Below, piece by piece: positions 53,281 to 64,000 of a stretch of 64,000 bases of DNA. The notes beneath the pieces were generated by a model. The model worked only from the letters and a program-made list of their open reading frames with translations. It ran no database searches and was not told the DNA's origin. Numbering within the stretch: the stretch's first letter is position 1; every line of letters starts with the position of its first letter. The stretch is taken from contig CM043953.1 of assembly GCA_014529385.2 (NCBI GenBank), positions 87,610,842 through 87,674,841 of the forward strand, written 5' to 3'. The DNA is from Adiantum capillus-veneris (taxonomy: Eukaryota > Streptophyta > Polypodiopsida > Polypodiales > Pteridaceae). The position numbers and the translations under genes were made by a program.

Positions 53281-53735
53281 AGGTAAAAATCGATAGCTCA
53301 AGATGGCACACCCGGTCAAGCCATATGACCATGTGACAAATTGAGACTATATTTGTTATTATATACAAAATAAAGACATTGTGTATGTGTGACACATAGA
53401 CCCAAGGTATGCTAGACTTGTCTTGGCAAGAAACTATAGCTCAAGATAACACACCTAATCAAGCCATATGACCATGTGAGAAATTGAGACTATCAAATTT
53501 GTAACTACATGGAAAAAAAACTAACAGTCTTAAAAACTTTAACGCTTTTTATCGTAAAAAGAGGCACAACTACACATTTGGTAAGAATGGATAGCTCATG
53601 AGACCCGGTCAAGCCATATGGATAGCAAGAAGAACTGAAGGTAAAAATCTATAGCTCAAGATGGCACACCCGATCAAGCCATATGACCATGTGACAAATT
53701 GAGACTATATTTGTAATTATATACAAAATAAAGAC
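53281..53735. repeat. About 3.5 copies of a ~100-bp repeat
   Basis: 'aggtaaaaatcgatagctcaagatggcacaccc...gaccatgtgacaaattgagact' at 53,281 recurs at about 53,430 (diverged), 53,581 (partial) and 53,639 (nearly identical, ending 'acaaaataaagaca'). Confidence 0.8.
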
Positions 53736-54176
53736 AGACACTTCGCTACACTCTCTTGGCTCCATGTCGAAGAAGGCATCAAGTAGTATGGCCAATCCAT
53801 CATGGATATCCTGCAGCCGAGTCAGTCTACGTATTGCACAGGGTTGCCACTGTATGGTCGTATGGTAAAGTACAATACAGTATGGGGAAGGACATGTGAT
53901 CCCATGGCTGCAAGCATTTGTAGCCATGTTGATCATAGGTCCTGCCTTTGGCAAGCTCATTTGCACGGGCTACCTTGACCGCGTGGACTTTGTGCATTGG
54001 CTACCTCATAGCTTTCCTCACCTAGCCATGAGAAGCTCCGGCATCTTAAATTGTCAAGAGTTGCTCCGTCGTTTTTTTGGTGTTTTCATTGTCGATCTTG
54101 ATTGTATGTTGGCTTACAATATTGGGTGCAATGATATTTTAGCAATCCCTTAAGACACCACATAAAGAGTTCCAAA
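53736..54176. other. Unassigned sequence with open frames on both strands
   Basis: A minus-strand frame (53,649-53,966) includes RRLTRLQDIHDGLAILLDAF, and a plus-strand frame (53,896-54,153) is also open. Neither has a motif I recognise. It lies downstream of the CER3-like exons on their strand and could hold a host exon, but I cannot show that. Confidence 0.35.
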
Positions 54177-54179
54177 TTA

Positions 54180-54542
54180 GGCCCGTGTCACATTGGGGCA
54201 GGGAGAGGACGCTTTTTTTTTAATCCACCAATCAGCTTATGTGTCGACGCATCGCCTTGTCACACTGGGTCGCTGCCCCTTTTTTCCTAGCTTAGCTGGC
54301 TGTCCACCTCAGCGGCACACTTTCCTCAGAAGTGTGCCGGCCTCCCTTGGCCACCCAACTTCAGCCCACGCATTGTTCTTGCAATCTGATTGGACGCGGA
54401 GCAACTTTTTTGACTTTATCACCTGCACTCAGTGTGACAAGATTTCCATCGGTTGATGTAAGCGGGACTGCTCTTACACAAGGGCATGGTGGTCAAGGCC
54501 ATCCAGCTCACGAAGGACAGGCGCCCCAGTGTGACAGGGGCC
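54180..54542. mobile_element. PIF/Harbinger-type (Tourist-like) MITE
   Basis: The left end GGCCCGTGTCACATTGGGGC and the right end (complement GGCCCCTGTCACACTGGGGC) form ~20-bp inverted repeats. The 363-bp element is flanked by TTA on both sides (54,177-54,179 and 54,543-54,545), the PIF/Harbinger target. Internal 'cttgtcacactgggtcgctgcccc' and 'cactcagtgtgacaag' show further subterminal inverted motifs. It is too short for a transposase. Confidence 0.85.
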
Positions 54543-54545
54543 TTA

Positions 54546-55157
54546 GACAATCAAAAGAACAAACTGAGACAACAAATTTTGGCTAGAAAAATTTTTCTTG
54601 AATTAATAAAAAGGGCCAAGGGTAGTAGAGGCATTGATATGTCTATCACACCAATGCTTTTCATGCTCTAAGGTTTAACATATAATTTCTAGCAATGAAA
54701 CATTATTGCATGATGAAGAGGAATTATAAAGGGAGGATGGTGAAGGACAAAACAAGAGTACGACGGTCCATTAGTTAATTTTATAACGCCACTCAAAACC
54801 ATGGTAGGACCTTCACAACACTATATAAATCTTAAACTAACAATAGGACACTAATGACACACAACCCATAACTTTGAATTGCTTGTGAAGCAATTGACGA
54901 CACTATACTGCTATTCTACAGTGCAAGATAGAAGCCTCCAAACAATGGGAACATGTACACAAACAATCACTTACTTAGCAAGGCTACAACTTCTTAGTTA
55001 GGAGGCTCTTTTGGTACCAATGAATCAATGATCAATGGGACAATTTTGGACACGCATACACACGGAGACAACACACACGGTCAAATAAGCGCATTTCACA
55101 TGAGCATGTGCATATGTGTGCAAGTGTTTGCAATACAAAAGTGTGATCACCACTCAC
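54546..55157. other. Intron or flank of the CER3-like gene
   Basis: AT-rich, no coding features. It follows the GTGAGT donor of the exon at 55,158-55,364 on the minus strand, so the left part of the gene should continue here. The next CER3 exon (expected LSTERFxKIQ-type sequence) was not found. Confidence 0.4.
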
Positions 55158-55364
55158 GAGAACTCTTATCCCTTTCCTGCAAAGGTAGAGTGCTATGGCC
55201 CTTCCCAACTTTGACGTGGACCCTGTTAAGAACACCTCTGTCACATGCTCTGGTATCTCCCTGATAATTAATGCAACGGTAAGTGTATTTCCATGGCACA
55301 CCCTAACCCTCAAATTAGGATGCTTCATCAGAAAGAGCTTTCCTCCTCCATTGAGTGCTTCATT
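55158..55364 (-). CDS. CER3/WAX2-like protein, C-terminal-domain exon
   Basis: This 207-bp exon (acceptor tgtgtttgtgtAG, donor ctc|GTGAGT) encodes 69 residues. They begin [20 protein letters not shown] and contain [32 protein letters not shown] and end RKGIRVL. It matches the WAX2 C-terminal domain of CER3, the partner of CER1 in making wax alkanes at the endoplasmic reticulum. That domain has a Rossmann-like TGxTSKLG loop. The exon is in phase with the exon at 55,648-55,735. The rest of the C-terminus is not visible nearby. Confidence 0.85.
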
Positions 55365-55647
55365 CTACACAAACACACAAAATACGGCACCTTCAAGGCT
55401 TATACAGCTTAACTGCACACTCATAAAGCTATACAACAAACATCAGGATGGGTGCCCGAGCTATGTCCAACCAAGTGTGAACATGGCCAATATTTATGTG
55501 AGTCTACTAAAAGTACCTTCGGCTAGCATGCTTGAAGCATGTATACACCACGAGTTCTCGTCAGTTTAGTGCTTATCTAGACACTTCCATGGCTACATCT
55601 TATAGTACAAAACAAAATCCACATAACATAAAGACCTAAAAACTTAC

Positions 55648-55735
55648 CTTGTTGAGAGCCGTTAAACTAAAGACCTTGACGCCAATCCTGTCTGCCTCTA
55701 GTATTGCTTCCTCTATCAAAAAATTGATGTTGCTG
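55648..55735 (-). CDS. CER3/WAX2-like protein, exon preceding the C-terminal domain
   Basis: It encodes SNINFLIEEAILEADRIGVK followed by VFSLTALNK, then the donor GTAAGT. CER1/CER3 proteins have IxxLIEEAILxADxxGVKVxSLxxLN at this point, directly followed by the segment in the next exon. The acceptor is either at 55,736-55,737 or three bases nearer (ttgtAGcAG). Confidence 0.8.
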
Positions 55736-56503
55736 CTACAATTTTCAAATAAGAGGGGTTCAAAATAAGCAAACGGTGCTGGGAAGAGGGGAACGGGAGG
55801 ACAGCAAGGACGGGAAGCCCAAAAATGGGCGTCCCATAACACCTAGGCTTCCAACTTAAAGGTGTAGAATGAACAACAATAATAAAGGCAATCAAGCTTG
55901 CTAAATTGTTTAATGACTTTCATCATGCGGCCACGTCATGAATAGCCTTGAGCACAAATGGTTGATAAGATCAAGCATCATCTCCTGCTTTTTGAAAGTG
56001 GTCCAGTTTTTGTGACATTAATTATAATTCATAGAGATGTCAGTTTAATGTGGTCAATAATATACATTCCAACATGAATCCTTCACTTTATATGCATTCA
56101 CAAATGTATGCAACCATTGTATGTTTATATATGCATTCACCAGTGCTATGCACACCTCATAGACATAATAAGTACATTTAAGAAGTTTTAAATCAACATT
56201 TAAAAGCAGCCATTTGGCCTCATTTCATCTACATTGCAGAGGTTTCTACAAATCAATAAATCGATCACGTACAATACATGCAGCTACTACTAAAAATTAT
56301 CCTAAAACACCAAATAAAGTTAAAAGAGACAGTGTTGTCTACAAAAACCACTTCCACTGATATTCCGGCATACAAGATTATGGTGGTCAGATAGATTACG
56401 GCATGCACACATGAGAAGTGTGGCATGAAAGCTTGCAATTAGCACATTGTTATGTGAAGAGCTTCCACTGGCTCACTATTAGCTACACAACAACGTTACA
56501 TAC
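55736..56503 (-). other. Probable intron of the CER3-like gene
   Basis: It separates the His-box exon from the next recognised exon. The family normally has more coding sequence between these parts (about 200 residues), and I could not find it. Either exons are lost or they are too diverged to see by eye. Confidence 0.45.
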
Positions 56504-56625
56504 CGTGTCAGATTTGGGCATGAAAGGCCTCTTTTTTCGGATTGAAGGTATTTCCAAGGTAGTCGTACAAGGGCATGAACAAGCAGAAGTTGGAGTCTTG
56601 GGACTCATGGTGAAGCGTGTGGTAG
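56504..56625 (-). CDS. CER3/WAX2-like protein, His-box exon
   Basis: After the acceptor tgcaatgtgtgcAG the frame reads YHTLHHESQDSNFCLFMPLY followed by DYLGNTFNPKK. This is the fatty-acid-hydroxylase-like His box (HxLHH) and the DSNFCLFMPL-D-LGNT-N-K signature of CER3, which differs from the TNYSLFMPLYDYIYGT form of CER1. The donor is GTATGT at 56,503. A TGA falls just before it unless one base is missing near the A6 run. The N-terminal membrane part of the protein is not found upstream. Confidence 0.8.
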
Positions 56626-57886
56626 CTGCACACATTGCAAGATTTAGTAAATTCTCTCTCTATTAATGTGTTTGTATGTGTGCATATGTGTATTTGGACT
56701 TGCACAAAAGATAGAGACCATACAAGGGTGTGTAGAGGATGTATCAGAGGTGCGGAATGGAATGAAAGACTAACAAGGGCATTATCCATGCTGGAGTGGC
56801 CATATGCGTGCAAGAAGGCAAAGAAGAGGAGATAGAGGTAGGCTGGGTTCAGATTGCACCCTCCTCCCCCCGCGCTCAGCTTGCACTTTTCCAACCCACA
56901 AAAATGACGCCCAAGTAGCAACATCTGCAAGCTGTTCAGACTGCAGCGGACTGTTGGCCACCATGCTCGCCATGTTAGAGGGCCAGCTCGCAAAGCGACA
57001 GCAGGACTAATTTTTCCTGACCAAAGAAAATAAAGGCAAACTTGAAATTCTACCGGTTTTTAGGTCAAAGTTTGAAGATTTTGCCGGTATTTACACTAAA
57101 ACTGAAATTTGTCGGTTTTCTTCAAGGGAAGCTCAAAATCTAACCGGGATTTTATGATTTTAGCCGGTTAAAATACATTGTACCCTGGTTTTTTTCTAGC
57201 ATTGGACATCACACTTAACGCTGCTAGGTCGGAACTTCGTTGAAGCTATTGGGCGTGACTCAGCTTGCCAACAAGGCACTGTTGGCAGATGGGTGTTGCG
57301 TAGTCTGAACCACAATTTCCTGAGTGCCTTTTTTCATTGGCTCATTGATTGAAAAGTGCTCCATTTTTTAGCAGTCTTAATGGGGCCGTAGAGATTGACA
57401 AGCGAGGAGCATGGGCAGATAGTACCATAGTATGTAGGATTCAAGAGCCTAACCTAGGACATGAACCGCTTTCCAATAGCTTGAGACTGACGATGTGAGA
57501 AAATGGAGAAAAAAATCCGTAAATACTAGGCAAGTCTCCAAGGTGGAACTCTGATAAAAAGTATTAACTCTAATATCTAAATGACAGAGCTTGCCGAAGT
57601 AGATCATGCTGAAGCAGCAGGCCCTCAAGTGGAAAAATGATAGATCGGAAGCATGCACGGAAAAGGAGGTAAAGCACAGTACCTTGTTAGATCGGAGGCT
57701 CTGAGGGAGGGGAGAGATACCTTGCGGAACTGGTTATGGACTTTGGAAGCTCGTCTGTGACTCGTGGGGGGAGAGAGCGAGGACAAAGAGAAACCTTGGA
57801 AAGCTCGGCTATGTCTGTCGCTGATTCCCACGCATGCATATCAATCTCAATTCTTCAAGTTGCATATATGTATTTCCCAATGTGCG

Positions 57887-57888
<2 letters not shown>
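56626..57888. other. Upstream of the His-box exon: nothing recognised
   Basis: I searched the minus strand for the membrane-rich N-terminal exons of CER3 (HHSxxxP box, GHxNxE) and saw none. Frames on both strands lack known motifs. Positions 57,030-57,190 contain repeated 'accggttttt/gccggttaaaat' words. Confidence 0.4.
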
Positions 57889-57985
<97 letters not shown>

Positions 57986-58539
57986 GCCTGTTGCAAGTGC
58001 TTGCGAGCATGTCTATGTGCAAGTGCTTGTCCAGGCTATGTGTGAAGTTGCGCTCTCTCTAGTGCCCACTTCGCTAACCGCCCAATAGCAGCCTGTGACA
58101 CTGTGTGTGTGTGTGTGTGTGCGTGTGTGTAAATAATGCTCTCTACGCATACAAAGCTTGGGAAATGCTCAAAATTTGAGGATTTTTTTTTGTTGCTGAG
58201 TCAAATTTGCATGAAGATTTCTAGACGTAGGCTGGATTCACACGATACAACAAAAGAAGAGGGCTAGAGATGACTTCGACCTTCTCTATGTTCACATCGT
58301 GCACTTGAGAGATGCTTGGAATAATCTTGTACTGCCCTCATATTCAAACGGCGGTGATAGAAAATATAGATCTCGTGCATCCCCTATGTTCAAATAGTGC
58401 AGGTAGACAATGCTTGAACACCATCATGTTGCCATGAAGGTGGTGAAACAAATATAGAGTGAAAATCTATGTTCTCACAATGTGTCATTTCTACATTTGA
58501 ACTAGCATAATAAATACCATATTTAACATTCTCCATCCA

Positions 58540-58577
<38 letters not shown>

Positions 58578-58669
58578 CAAGTCTTGAGTTCAACTCTCCT
58601 CGTCGGCTAGATCTTTAAGGTATCTTGGGAGAGTTTCCTACGGCGTTAAAACTCTCTTCTTCTTCTTCT

Positions 58670-58733
<64 letters not shown>

Positions 58734-59054
58734 AATGTGTGGCACGACAGAGAGGAATTAGGATGTATTCTTGTTCTTCAATGATTGAAATTTTGTTGGC
58801 TACACTTATGTGTTATCTTTGTGGACATAAACGCCTGTTTTGTGAGGTAATATGTGACAAATTACATGCTAACCACTCAAAAATGCATCTCAATTGTCAA
58901 AAAGGAATAAAAATTAAAAAAGCTTGATCAATCCGACCAAAATAGATACATGGGTACTTTGGGAATTCCAAAAAAAGCTTCTAATTTTGACCAAAAAACG
59001 AGAGAATTTCAAGTTTGCCCTTACTTTCACCATGCCATGAAAGTATTCATCGAT

Positions 59055-59140
<86 letters not shown>
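57889..59140. repeat. Microsatellite cluster
   Basis: (CT)n at 57,889-57,984, (GT)n at 58,104-58,130, (TC)n at 58,541-58,574, (TTC)n/(TC)n at 58,656-58,732 and (CA)n at 59,057-59,139. The intervening sequence is unremarkable. Long SLSL or CVCV frames are simple-sequence artefacts. Confidence 0.9.
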
Positions 59141-59142
<2 letters not shown>

Positions 59143-59417
59143 AGAGGCTTACTTATGTGTTTAAGGTGGCTCAGGTAGTTGAATGTAGCCCCAATGTAAC
59201 CCCCCTCCCCCCCCTTATGTGTACGTATGAGTATGAAATAATGAGGGGCTACGCCTATTGTATACTCTTATGTAAAAAATCCAAAAACCCACCTATTGTA
59301 CACTCATGTGGTACCGCACGAAAAAACACAGCGAATCCCCCGGGGTTGTCGACCTGAGTTCATGCTGTAAGGTATTGGTTTCCATTTGGCATCCTTCGTT
59401 TGGATTATGCCGGTGTC

Positions 59418-59765
59418 CTAGTTTTGTTTAACTCTCATAGCCATAAGCCAAGGCCTCCCTAGAATGATAGGATAGCCCTCCCCCTTGTGTGGCATGACAA
59501 AGATGTTCACATCTACCTCGGTGTTGAATTCCTTTATCCTAACTGCATTTGTAACACTAACACATTGAACTTTTATATTATTTGCCATTTTGGCTCGGCA
59601 TGGTGCCGGCCGACTCACCTCTAAACCCAAACGGTGCATCATTTTTTCAGTCATGACGCATATTTGTGCGCCACCATCGATGTAGATATTGGAGATGTGC
59701 TGCACTTTGATGTGAGTATCCATCACTGGTAATATGTCATCTAGATTCCTCCCAGAGATAGCCAA
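59418..59765 (-). pseudogene. Ty3/gypsy-type aspartic protease remnant
   Basis: IYIDGGAQICVMTEKMMHRL carries the retropepsin active-site region (DGGA where DSGA or DTGA is usual), and YPIILGRPWLM is the conserved ILGRPWL end. It lies downstream of the gag remnant on the same strand, joined through a frame shift near 59,765. The reverse transcriptase expected next (below 59,418) is missing, so the element is truncated. Confidence 0.75.
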
Positions 59766-60732
59766 CTATCTTTGGCTTTGGTCGTCCCGTGCTAACCATC
59801 TTTTTCCATCGTCTCCTCACCCTAGGTGCTAGGTGGAGTAACTCGGCCCATGTGATTTTTGGGCCCTTCACAGAAACATCTTGAACCAAATCATATGGTT
59901 TAGAGAATTCACCCAAAGAGATATCTACAATGTTAATTTTACGTCATGACTTGGGATGGCTTTTTTCCATGGCCATCCTCCCCACAATTGTAGCAGTGGT
60001 ATTCTTGGTTTTTCCTTCATTGTCCTCTTGATTGCGATTGTGTGCATGCCCTTGTTTCACCAAATGCACAGATAGATTCTCAAGCTGAGTAGTGATGCGA
60101 CTCAACAGGTCTTACTGCTCTTTTGATGCCTCTTGTGGTTGGGTTCTCTGAGTGGTTGTTACAGTCACTGGGGTTAGTTGGACTGAGCTTGATTGCTCTG
60201 ACTCGTTGACTCTTGCTTGCATGCACAACTTCTTGTCTTTAAGGCGGGATACTTCCACTGCCAACTCATATGTTGCAGGGAATCTCCCCTTCCCCTTCTC
60301 TTTAAGCGGTGACCGTAGGCCAGCAATGAAACGGTCTTTCTTCAGGAAATTAGGTGCTCCTTCACCTTCCTCTAGTGAGGCAACCCATCACTCCCACAAA
60401 TCCACAAACTTGGATTCATAAGTGGCATACTCTAGCAGACCTCCCTGATTCAACTCTATCAACACCGCCCATAACTTTTCTGACGTTGTGCCTCCACCAA
60501 ACCTCTTCACAAATGCAGCATGTAGTAGGTCCCATGCATCCTTGGTAGCTTGGGGCAAAGCATTGTACCAAGACTTGGCCTTTACTTTCATTAGTAGAGA
60601 AAAGATTTGTAGCCGTGAGGCATCATCATCCTTGTTGGAAACCACACAAGCGATGTCAAAGTTATCCAGAAAATTAGTGGTGATGTCTTCTCCCGTCTTG
60701 CCATTGAATGTGGGAAAAGAGACACTTGCCAT
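59766..60732 (-). pseudogene. Ty3/gypsy-type gag remnant
   Basis: ATG 60,732 opens MASVSFPTFNGKTGEDITTN. It continues with KAKSWYNALPQATKDAWDLL and HAAFVKRFGGG, the Retrotrans_gag signature. The frame continues past TGA (60,388), TAA and TGA codons with coding-like sequence (for example WVASLEEGEGAPNFLKKDRF). A zinc-knuckle-like YHCYNCGRM near 59,975 is in another frame. All three stops are one C-to-T step from CGA or CAA. Confidence 0.8.
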
Positions 60733-63498
60733 GGTAGTAAATCATGAGCAGACAATTACAATTTTTTCCTTTTAATCCCCTTTTTTTTTGGAATGACTTA
60801 GTTGATAAAGGTTTATACCTGGGTGGAAAACTTGAGTAGGAGCTAAGAAGAGCACAAGGCTAGAATAAAATAAAGATGCTTACATCAAAAGAGTGGTAGT
60901 AATCAAGAATGGGCAAGATGATGGGATGTGGGGATCTAAGGATTTCATCAAGCATCTCTGCTCTGAATAGGAAAACAATCTTTTGCTGGTAGAATATCTT
61001 CCTATCAATGTACACGTTTACATGCATGTGTTACAAGAAACAAAAAGGAAAGACTTTATGCCTATTGTTGTTATCCATGTTGGGTGTAAGGAAAGGCTTT
61101 AACCACTAGATTTTCATACTTTAAGTGTTGACAAGGTGACACCTTCACCACAGGCCTCTACGTCTTGCTGAAGTCCACATAATCCTCCATATTGGGTTCA
61201 AAACAGACTGGGTGAGAATAGTCTACCTCAATTGGCTTTCCATTTTGCATGCGGCGGCGACGCTTGGGTTGTCATACTTGACTTGAACTCTCTAGGCCTA
61301 CAGAGAGCGTAGGCCGCTTGCTTCCACCAAATGCTTTAGGCTTTGTGGCTTGCACTTTGTGGTTGATGTAGTTGACGACTCTTCTTTGACCGTTCGAGAG
61401 AAAACACTTGGTGCTACACAAAGTCTTACTGATGTGAGAGTGTTGATGCGGTTCTCAAAAGCAAAACTCACCGTTATTTCTTCACCTCCTCTGTTGGCAC
61501 TCATTGATAGAATGATTTGTTTGACAACAGTGATGAAATTTTGTAGCCGTCCCTCTTGATGCTCTTGATTTTCAATTAGCACGAGAAATGTGAGAAGGGG
61601 AGCTTACATTTTGGATGTCAACGACGCTACAACCTGGTAGTATTACTTTGCTGAAGGCCTTGAGTGCTTCTATAGTCTCCTCTTCTTCAGTCCTCCAATT
61701 TGAAAATTCTTGTAGCCACTCATCCATGACTCATGGCATGCATCCCTACTCTTTGTTGACTGAAGGTCTTTGCAAAGCCCTCCTTCGTGAGGGCACCAAA
61801 TGAGAGGCGGAAGCGCAAAACAGACCCGGTGGCCTCTACACCAAGACTATGCACGATGGCCTCATCATGGGAGGTACACAATAGGGACACCACCTAGCAA
61901 GATATGCGGCTAGGACGCATACCTATACAAAATCAAACATGCCATGGAAAACAATTTCAAGATCCACGCCCAAGTGTGGGATGGGGTGGTCGGGAAACAA
62001 GATGAGAGGAATGGTGAGTGAGTGAGAATGGGCTTGCTACTCGTGCATCATACCATAGGTGGCGAATCCGCACACCTTAAGGTACAAGTATCAAGATGAT
62101 AGGAATATGAGAGGGAGAGAGAGCGTGTGTGTGTGTGTATGGTGGCAAATCCGCACACCTCAACATAAGCAAAATGGAAAGAAAAAAGAATTAACCATAC
62201 TCACAATGAAGTATATCTCAAACGACACAAGGTATGGCACCAAGATGGAGTGTGCTGATTGCTTGCAAAAGATGAATACAATAGGTAGCATAGGGAGAGA
62301 AGATGAGAAGGGAACAAGACCGTAGGAGGCATAATGGAAGGATGGGAGTCGATGGCGAGGAATATCATGAGTGTAGCTGTCATTCTTCTTCTTGAAATCG
62401 TGCCTTCAATCCTTCATTACAAGTGTGTGGAGATATGGTGCTCATTTTGTTTGAGGTTTGATCAAATATAGAGCTAGAGACATAAATGCCTCTAGTTTCA
62501 AGGGGAGGGCTAATGAGGACCGCTTTTCAAATTTTTCTCCACCTCTCTCTTGGTATGCACTTATGGCAAGGCTTCAAGGCTTTGCGGATGAGAAGGAACT
62601 TGATGCATTAAATCTATGTTTATATTTTGTACATAGCTATGGTTTTGACACATTTGGATCTCGGAATAAGGAGAGGTAGGAACAAACCCTATGAAAAGAA
62701 AATTAAAAAAAAAATCACTGGATATTGATTCTACCCGACGGCCACTACCTAACGATCACTATAGGTGAAGAGTAAAATCCAATAGTGAAAGGGAGAAGAA
62801 TCTTATGCATTATTGAGTTGGAGTCAACAAAGTATTATCAAATTCAAGCATGATTCACTTGTGGACACAAGGCTTGCACATGAAGTCAAGACGGGACCAC
62901 CTTGAAGACTTTTGGAAGGAAAAAGACGGACACATATTTTTGTGGGTTTTTCTCTATTTTTTTCATTCCGAATTGAAAAAAATTTTCAAAAGCAAAGTTG
63001 TAGGCAACAAGCTGATTTTTCTGTCCCTATTTTTTAATAATTTTTGGAGCTACGGTTTGGGATATATTGCCAAAATGGTGGAGCCTATTTGTCCACAAGG
63101 GAAGAAGTCATGATTATCCAAATCCACACACACAATTTCTTATAGTTTTCTCTCCATTATTGCTGAATTTTCTCTTATTTTATCGTGATTCTCTTGGACT
63201 CAAGCTATGGAAGGTGGCATGGAGACAAAGCTCGCCATGATGAAGACAATTATGAGGAAATTGGTCAATAAGCATGGCACACGGAGCTCTCTCATTGGGG
63301 GAATGCCTCTAATTGAGTTTACTTTGTGATAACTCCTCTTGCTTGTAATCTCTTTCCTAATCACTCTCTTGGCCTATAAATGGAGGCCTCCTCTTTTGTA
63401 CACAGACACACTACACACACATACCCACACACCTACACATACACACCCTTGCGCTACATGCTAGTAGCATGAACCCTAATCACATGATCACAATACCA
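60733..63498. other. Region between gag and integrase remnants
   Basis: No confident gene. Minus-strand frames at 61,298-61,582 and about 61,560-61,760 (DEWLQEFSNWRTEEEETIEA) look coding-like but I do not recognise them. A plus-strand TATA-like 'cctataaatggagg' at about 63,374 is followed by CA-rich sequence and could belong to an LTR. Positions 61,890-61,925 resemble 37,008-37,040. Confidence 0.4.
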
Positions 63499-64000
63499 TC
63501 ACCACCTTTCTAGATCAATAATGTGGTTGTGGAGATGAGCATTAGGGCATTCCATATGCCCAGCTAGCACCCTGAGACTAGAGAATTGTACTTCAACGGG
63601 TAAAATGGCCTCCTTACCATACACCAAGTGATATGGCGTGAACCCAAGGGATGTGCGAAATGAAGTGCGATAAGCCCAAAGTGCAGCCATAAGATGCTTG
63701 TCCCAGTCACTTTTGTGATTATTTACATGCTTAGTGATGATCTTGTAGATCATACCATTTACCTTTTCCACGAAATGGTTGTATTGTGGGTAGTAGGGAG
63801 TTGAGCATCGTCATGAGATACCCAGCTTCTCCATCAGCTCTCCTACCAGGTCTCCTCTAAAACCTGATCCCTTGTCAGAAATTATTTCAACAGGAGTGCA
63901 AAACGGCAACAAATGTTTTCAAATACAAACTTAGCCACTTCCTTAGTTGTAATCCGGGTGGTAGCAACTACTTCAGCCTACCTAGTCATGTAGTTCACAC
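63499..64000 (-). pseudogene. Ty3/gypsy integrase remnant, cut by the window edge
   Basis: The open part (63,771-63,499) begins EKVNGMIYKIITKHVNNHKS and includes WAYRTSFRTSLGFTPYHLVYG, the region after the catalytic Glu of gypsy integrases. Upstream on the minus strand, pieces of TRITTKEVAKFVFE and of an IISDKGSGFRGDL-like core appear in several frames with stops, so the DDE core is broken. It ends with TGA at 63,499. It lies upstream of the gag remnant rather than downstream, so it belongs to another insertion. Confidence 0.75.

Noticed and set aside
57736-59357. Frames with serine-leucine or histidine-threonine runs
   Set aside because: They are simple-sequence artefacts of the CT and CA microsatellites.
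61298-61582. 94-residue minus-strand frame as a gene
   Set aside because: It looks somewhat coding-like but has no motif I know and no clear start or splice sites; left as unassigned.

Overview
This window is nuclear DNA from a land plant. The signs are spliceosomal introns (GT...AG with T-rich acceptors), exons of a CER3/WAX2-like cuticular-wax gene, plant-type FCP1-like HAD proteins with a DLNGLL motif, and Ty3/gypsy-type retroelement pieces with a tRNA-Asp-type primer site. The sequence is AT-rich, dominated by repeats, and full of long (GA)n, (CA)n and poly-G/C tracts. I cannot place it to genus. A large repeat-rich genome such as a fern's or another non-seed plant's is a guess.

Layout. 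Positions 1-700 hold a small 90-bp tandem repeat and AT-rich DNA. About 700-16,430 is a long array built on the core ttggacaagtggtggacctt. Its central part (1,744-12,900) is a higher-order satellite: 50-51-bp subunits make alternating ~425-bp and ~442-bp monomers, and these make ~866-bp dimers. The array ends about 50 bp before a splice acceptor. From there runs a plus-strand gene (16,486-22,287, three exons) whose order of parts is ParB/sulfiredoxin-like, beta-class DNA methyltransferase-like, SET. Its 2.6-kb second intron is filled with the same repeat family. Two plus-strand FCP1-like HAD genes follow (22,921-24,104 and 29,306-30,081). They are separated and followed by arrays of the same repeat in the opposite orientation (24,600-28,975 and 30,840-32,480).

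From 32,750 to 51,400 the window is LTR-retroelement territory. It holds a duplicated noncoding block (32,747-34,198 and 45,490-47,995). It also holds a decayed gag-like element (34,902-43,336) with its polypurine tract and a 924-bp LTR, interrupted by 2.9 kb of purine and poly-G microsatellite. Last comes an opposite-strand element outlined by a direct-repeat pair and a PBS complement. Positions 51,400-57,000 hold a short repeat cluster, a PIF/Harbinger-type MITE, and three minus-strand exons of a CER3-like gene. Positions 57,900-59,140 are microsatellites. Positions 59,418-60,732 are minus-strand gag and protease remnants, and 63,499-64,000 is an integrase remnant cut by the window edge.

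Two kinds of damage differ by region. The host-type genes are broken almost only by apparent single missing bases, often next to homopolymers, which suggests consensus-sequence deletions as much as pseudogenes. The retroelement ORFs are broken mainly by TAG and TGA codons, as expected from C-to-T decay of methylated DNA. The most notable object is the ParB-like/methyltransferase-like/SET gene next to the nested satellite.
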